A stretch of 17,237 nucleotides of DNA, from NCBI RefSeq assembly GCF_003478505.1, contig NZ_QUFI01000021.1:1-17237 (forward strand), given 5' to 3'. Source of the DNA: Clostridium sp. AF27-2AA. GTDB lineage: Bacteria; Bacillota; Clostridia; Lachnospirales; Lachnospiraceae. The notes under the pieces are model-generated. The model did not search any database. It worked only from the letters and a program-made list of their open reading frames with translations, and had not been told where the DNA came from. The translations under genes and the position numbers were made by a program. Of the stretch, positions 15,140 to 17,237 are shown one piece after another; positions within the stretch are counted from its first letter, which is position 1; each line of letters begins with the position of its first letter.

Positions 15140-15238
15140 CTCTGGAGAGTCTCATGTATGGAGCGCCGAAGGTGTACGGCACAGAATGTGCCAATCTCTC
15201 AGGCAAAAGGACAGAGCAGTCTGATGCAGCAATGCATC
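15140..15238 (+). promoter_or_regulatory. Single-aptamer glycine riboswitch
   Basis: The conserved core of the glycine aptamer is clear: GAGCGCCGAAGG (15161-15172) and CTCAGGCAAAAGGACAG (15198-15214). P1 is CTCTG (15140-15144) with CAGAG (15212-15216). Only one aptamer is present. Directly 3' lies a stem GATGCA/TGCATC with a GCAA tetraloop (15223-15238), matching the ghost-aptamer hairpin of type-1 singlet glycine riboswitches. It precedes an amino-acid symporter gene, so intracellular glycine should control its expression; whether it turns it on or off is not decided by inspection. Confidence 0.93.
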
Positions 15239-15340
15239 CGTCTTTCCACACTCTTTAGAGGGAGTTTTTCATCTGCGAAGATGCAGCTGGAATACTTCCT
15301 TTTTTGTTTACAAAAAACCGGTTTTCTACTGGTTTTCTTC
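15239..15340 (+). promoter_or_regulatory. Probable expression platform of the glycine riboswitch
   Basis: Alternative pairings are visible. GAGTTT (15262-15267) is complementary to AAACTC (15137-15142), which overlaps the 5' strand of P1. TGCATC (15233-15238) can pair with a GATGCA copy on either side (15223-15228 or 15279-15284). A hairpin AAAACCGG/CTGGTTTT (15314-15336) ending in T's is a terminator candidate. These elements suggest transcriptional switching. The actual fold was not computed. Confidence 0.5.
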
Positions 15341-15379
15341 CCCCAGAGCTTCTATATAAACACCCCCACGGGAGAAAGA

Positions 15380-16807
15380 GTGAGTATTATGTTAAGTAAA
15401 GTAAGTGCGTTTCTGAACTGGCTGGATGGTTTTGTATGGGGTGTTCCCCTGATCGTCCTGATTCTCGCAACCGGTATCTTCTTAACCATCCGTCTGCGCG
15501 GAATCCAGTTCCACAAGCTGGGCATGGCCTGTAAATACATGTTCCAGAACGAAAATGAAGGCCACGGTGAGGTCAGCAGCTTCGCGGCTCTTTGTACCGC
15601 CCTGTCCGCCACCATCGGTACCGGCAATATCGTCGGTGTAGCCACAGCGCTGGTTTCCGGCGGTGCCGGAGCACTGTTCTGGATGTGGATCGCGGCCCTG
15701 TTCGGTATGGCCACCAAGTACGCAGAGGGTGTACTGGCCATCAAGTACCGCACCATTGATGAAAATGGCCATGTACTTGGCGGACCGTTCTATTACATCG
15801 AAAATGGTATGGGCAAAAACTGGCGCTGGCTGGGCAAGATTTTCGCCTTCTTCGGTGCCGGTGTCGGTCTTCTCGGAATCGGTACTTTCACCCAGGTCAA
15901 CGGCATCACAGCCGCAGCCGGAAACTTTTTTGACCAGAACCGGGAACATGTGATAAACTTATTTGGAAATGATTACAGCATCGCAGTTGTCGTAACCGGC
16001 ATCCTCCTGACCATCTGTGTCGCTCTGGTGGTGCTGGGCGGCATTCAGCGTATTGCAAGCGTTTCTTCCGTTATCGTTCCATTTATGGCAGTATTTTACA
16101 TCATTGCCTGCATCGCGATCCTGGTATTAAACGCTGCCCGCATCCCGGCTGCGTTTGCTGAGATCATCCAGAGCGCCTTTGGCCTGCGTGCTGCTGCCGG
16201 CGGTGCCCTCGGTGCCGTGCTCATCGCAATGCAGAAAGGAATTGCCCGAGGTATCTTCTCCAATGAGGCAGGTCTGGGAAGCGCACCGATCGCTGCCGCT
16301 GCCGCTCAGACCAACGAGCCGGCACGTCAGGGTCTTGTTACCATGACCGGCACCTTCATCGATACCATCATTGTATGTACCATGACCGGCCTGTGCATCG
16401 TTCTGACCGGTTCCCACACCGCAGGTCTGGAAGGTGTCGCCGTTACCACCCGCGCATTCCAGATGGGACTTCCGGTACCGGCACAGTTTTCCGCATTTCT
16501 TCTGATGATGTGCCTGATCTTCTTCGCCTTTACCACCATCATCGGATGGAACTACTACGGAGAGCGCTGCCTGGAGTATTTATCAAACGGAAGCCATGGC
16601 GCAGTTATGGCATACCGTTTTCTCTACATCCTGGCCATCTTCATCGGACCGTTCATGACCGTAGAAGCCGTCTGGACCATTGCAGATATCTTCAATGCCC
16701 TGATGGCACTGCCGAACCTGATCGCACTGCTGGCATTAAGTGGTGTGGTAGTGGCAGAAACCAAAGACTACTGGACGAGAATCCTTGGAGATAAGATCAG
16801 CAAATAA
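15380..16807 (+). CDS. AGCS family sodium:alanine/glycine symporter
   Basis: Amino-acid:cation symporter of the AGCS (DAACS-type AlsT/GlyP) family; 475 aa, normal length, with about ten or eleven membrane segments. The family signature [12 protein letters not shown] lies at 80-91, followed by [19 protein letters not shown], and the second conserved block [21 protein letters not shown] is near the middle. Under a glycine riboswitch, glycine is the likeliest substrate. The GTG at 15380 is chosen because GGGAG lies five bases upstream; the ATG at 15389 (472 aa) is the alternative, with a 14-base spacing. The frame is open far upstream through the riboswitch, but that part is leader RNA. The TAA stop lies within the first bases of the repeated element. 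Confidence 0.94.
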   Translation: MSIMLSKVSAFLNWLDGFVWGVPLIVLILATGIFLTIRLRGIQFHKLGMACKYMFQNENEGHGEVSSFAALCTALSATIGTGNIVGVATALVSGGAGALFWMWIAALFGMATKYAEGVLAIKYRTIDENGHVLGGPFYYIENGMGKNWRWLGKIFAFFGAGVGLLGIGTFTQVNGITAAAGNFFDQNREHVINLFGNDYSIAVVVTGILLTICVALVVLGGIQRIASVSSVIVPFMAVFYIIACIAILVLNAARIPAAFAEIIQSAFGLRAAAGGALGAVLIAMQKGIARGIFSNEAGLGSAPIAAAAAQTNEPARQGLVTMTGTFIDTIIVCTMTGLCIVLTGSHTAGLEGVAVTTRAFQMGLPVPAQFSAFLLMMCLIFFAFTTIIGWNYYGERCLEYLSNGSHGAVMAYRFLYILAIFIGPFMTVEAVWTIADIFNALMALPNLIALLALSGVVVAETKDYWTRILGDKISK

Positions 16808-16896
16808 CAATTTAAGAATAATCACAAAAGGTCCGAAGCAGGCCGGGGTGGTATCCCGCTTCTGCTTTCCTGGCTATTCTACGGTAATAAAAAACA

Positions 16897-16975
16897 CAGC
16901 CAGAATGGTACTGGTAAAAAGCTGAAATTTCTGGCTTTTTATCAATACCGTTCTGGCTGATTTTATTTCTCTCTT
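16897..16975 (+). terminator. Strong hairpin inside the element, likely symporter terminator
   Basis: The arms at 16897-16921 and 16935-16959 pair at 24 of 25 positions with two G-U pairs, starting CAGCCAGAA and ending TTCTGGCTG, over a 13-base loop. The downstream strand continues ATTTTATTTCTCTCTT and A-rich DNA precedes it, so it could end transcription in both directions. Confidence 0.6.
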
Positions 16976-16993
16976 AGCGGGAGCAATACAGCA

Positions 16994-17173
16994 GAAGCCG
17001 GTTATCCCGACATTCCGCGGAGCATAAATATGGGTATACGTGTCCGGCTATGCAGCGACTGGTGTTTGAGGGAGGCGGACATTTTGTCCGACTATCCGCA
17101 AACATCTGTCAGCTGCATCGTCCGAACACAATACCCATATTTTGCGCAGCGGTATGCCGGGATTACCGGCTTC
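16994..17173 (+). other. 180-nt near-continuous hairpin inside the element
   Basis: Successive complementary blocks are nested: 16994-17009 with 17158-17173 (one mismatch in 16), AAATATGGGTAT (17026-17037) with ATACCCATATTT (17131-17142, perfect), GTGTCCGG with CCGAACAC, ATGCAGC with GCTGCAT, and TGTTTG with CAAACA. The tip is a CGGACA-TTT-TGTCCG hairpin (17076-17090). Small internal loops and G-U pairs separate the blocks, as in a structured RNA or a transposable palindrome. Confidence 0.7.
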
Positions 17174-17237
17174 GGACCTGTAGTGCTGTACGCTCTTAAA
17201 TTTTTATATTGTTCATGTGTGGATAATGTAGTTTTTC

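Larger units (their letters stand above)
16802..17210 (+). repeat. Palindromic repeated element of about 400 bp, unknown family
   Basis: The ends are inverted copies: AATTTAAGA (16809-16817) matches TCTTAAATT (17194-17202), and AGGTCCGAAGC (16829-16839) matches GCTTCGGACCT (17169-17179) perfectly over 11 bases. Inside are two large hairpins (16897-16959 and 16994-17173), each tolerating G-U pairs. It has no open reading frame of note. A second copy, inverted, begins at the left window edge (1-41). This architecture fits a non-autonomous MITE-like element or a large structured RNA; I do not recognise the family. No clear target-site duplication is visible. It fills the otherwise gene-free stretch after the symporter. 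Confidence 0.75.

Noticed and set aside
14987..15379. Open frame extending the symporter by about 130 codons upstream
   Set aside because: It runs through the promoter and the glycine aptamer, lacks a ribosome site, and its sequence is unlike AGCS proteins. The GTG/ATG near 15380 matches the family N-terminus.
41..16801. Composite transposon bounded by the two inverted repeat copies
   Set aside because: The enclosed genes are housekeeping and in ordinary operons, and no transposase is present. Independent insertions of a dispersed repeat are simpler.
16845..16860. GGGGTGGTATCCCGC resembling a T-box antiterminator motif
   Set aside because: It lies inside the palindromic element, differs from the conserved UGGN-ACC pattern, and no amino-acid gene follows it in the window.

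Overview
The window looks like chromosome from a mid-GC anaerobic Firmicute of class Clostridia, most likely a Lachnospiraceae-type gut bacterium. This is an inference from AGGAGG-type ribosome binding sites, T-box and glycine riboswitch control, an archaeal-type aspartyl-tRNA synthetase joined to gatCAB, and a methionine aminopeptidase with an N-terminal SEC-C zinc motif. Gene content is mostly housekeeping and transport. There is no phage, CRISPR array, rRNA or tRNA gene that I can see.

Layout. 1-41 is the edge of a repeated element whose fuller copy lies, in the opposite orientation, at 16802-17210. 62-1000 holds a promoter and a type I methionine aminopeptidase (+). 1009-3404 (-) is a NitT/TauT-type ABC importer (lipoprotein, permease, short ATPase). 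From a divergent promoter and an unexplained leader of about 300 nt, 3877-5556 (+) encodes an ECF transporter S component and a DmpA/P1-family self-cleaving aminopeptidase, closed by a strong bidirectional terminator. 5642-6958 (-) is a type Ic aspartate-aminotransferase-family enzyme.

7156-12271 (-) is the tRNA-dependent transamidation operon: promoter, T-box leader with terminator, archaeal-type (probably non-discriminating) AspRS, then GatC, GatA and GatB. AspRS would make Asp-tRNA(Asn) and GatCAB would amidate it to Asn-tRNA(Asn); GatCAB normally also converts Glu-tRNA(Gln). The leader carries a possible overlapping GAA/AAC specifier (GAAC), like the two-codon T-box known from the equivalent Clostridium acetobutylicum operon.

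12346-12912 (-) is a solitary ECF-type sigma factor. After an 18-bp-stem palindrome comes a MarR regulator-MATE exporter pair (13103-14922, -), translationally coupled by an ATGA overlap. Divergently, 15094-16807 (+) is a promoter, a single-aptamer glycine riboswitch and an AGCS-family Na+:alanine/glycine symporter. The symporter's stop codon lies inside the first bases of the repeated element, which fills the rest of the window.

The best candidates for something undescribed are the palindromic element of about 400 bp present in inverted copies at both window edges, the unassigned leader before the ECF S component, and the pairing of that S component with a possible beta-aminopeptidase. All coordinates and motifs come from reading the sequence; no search or folding program was run.
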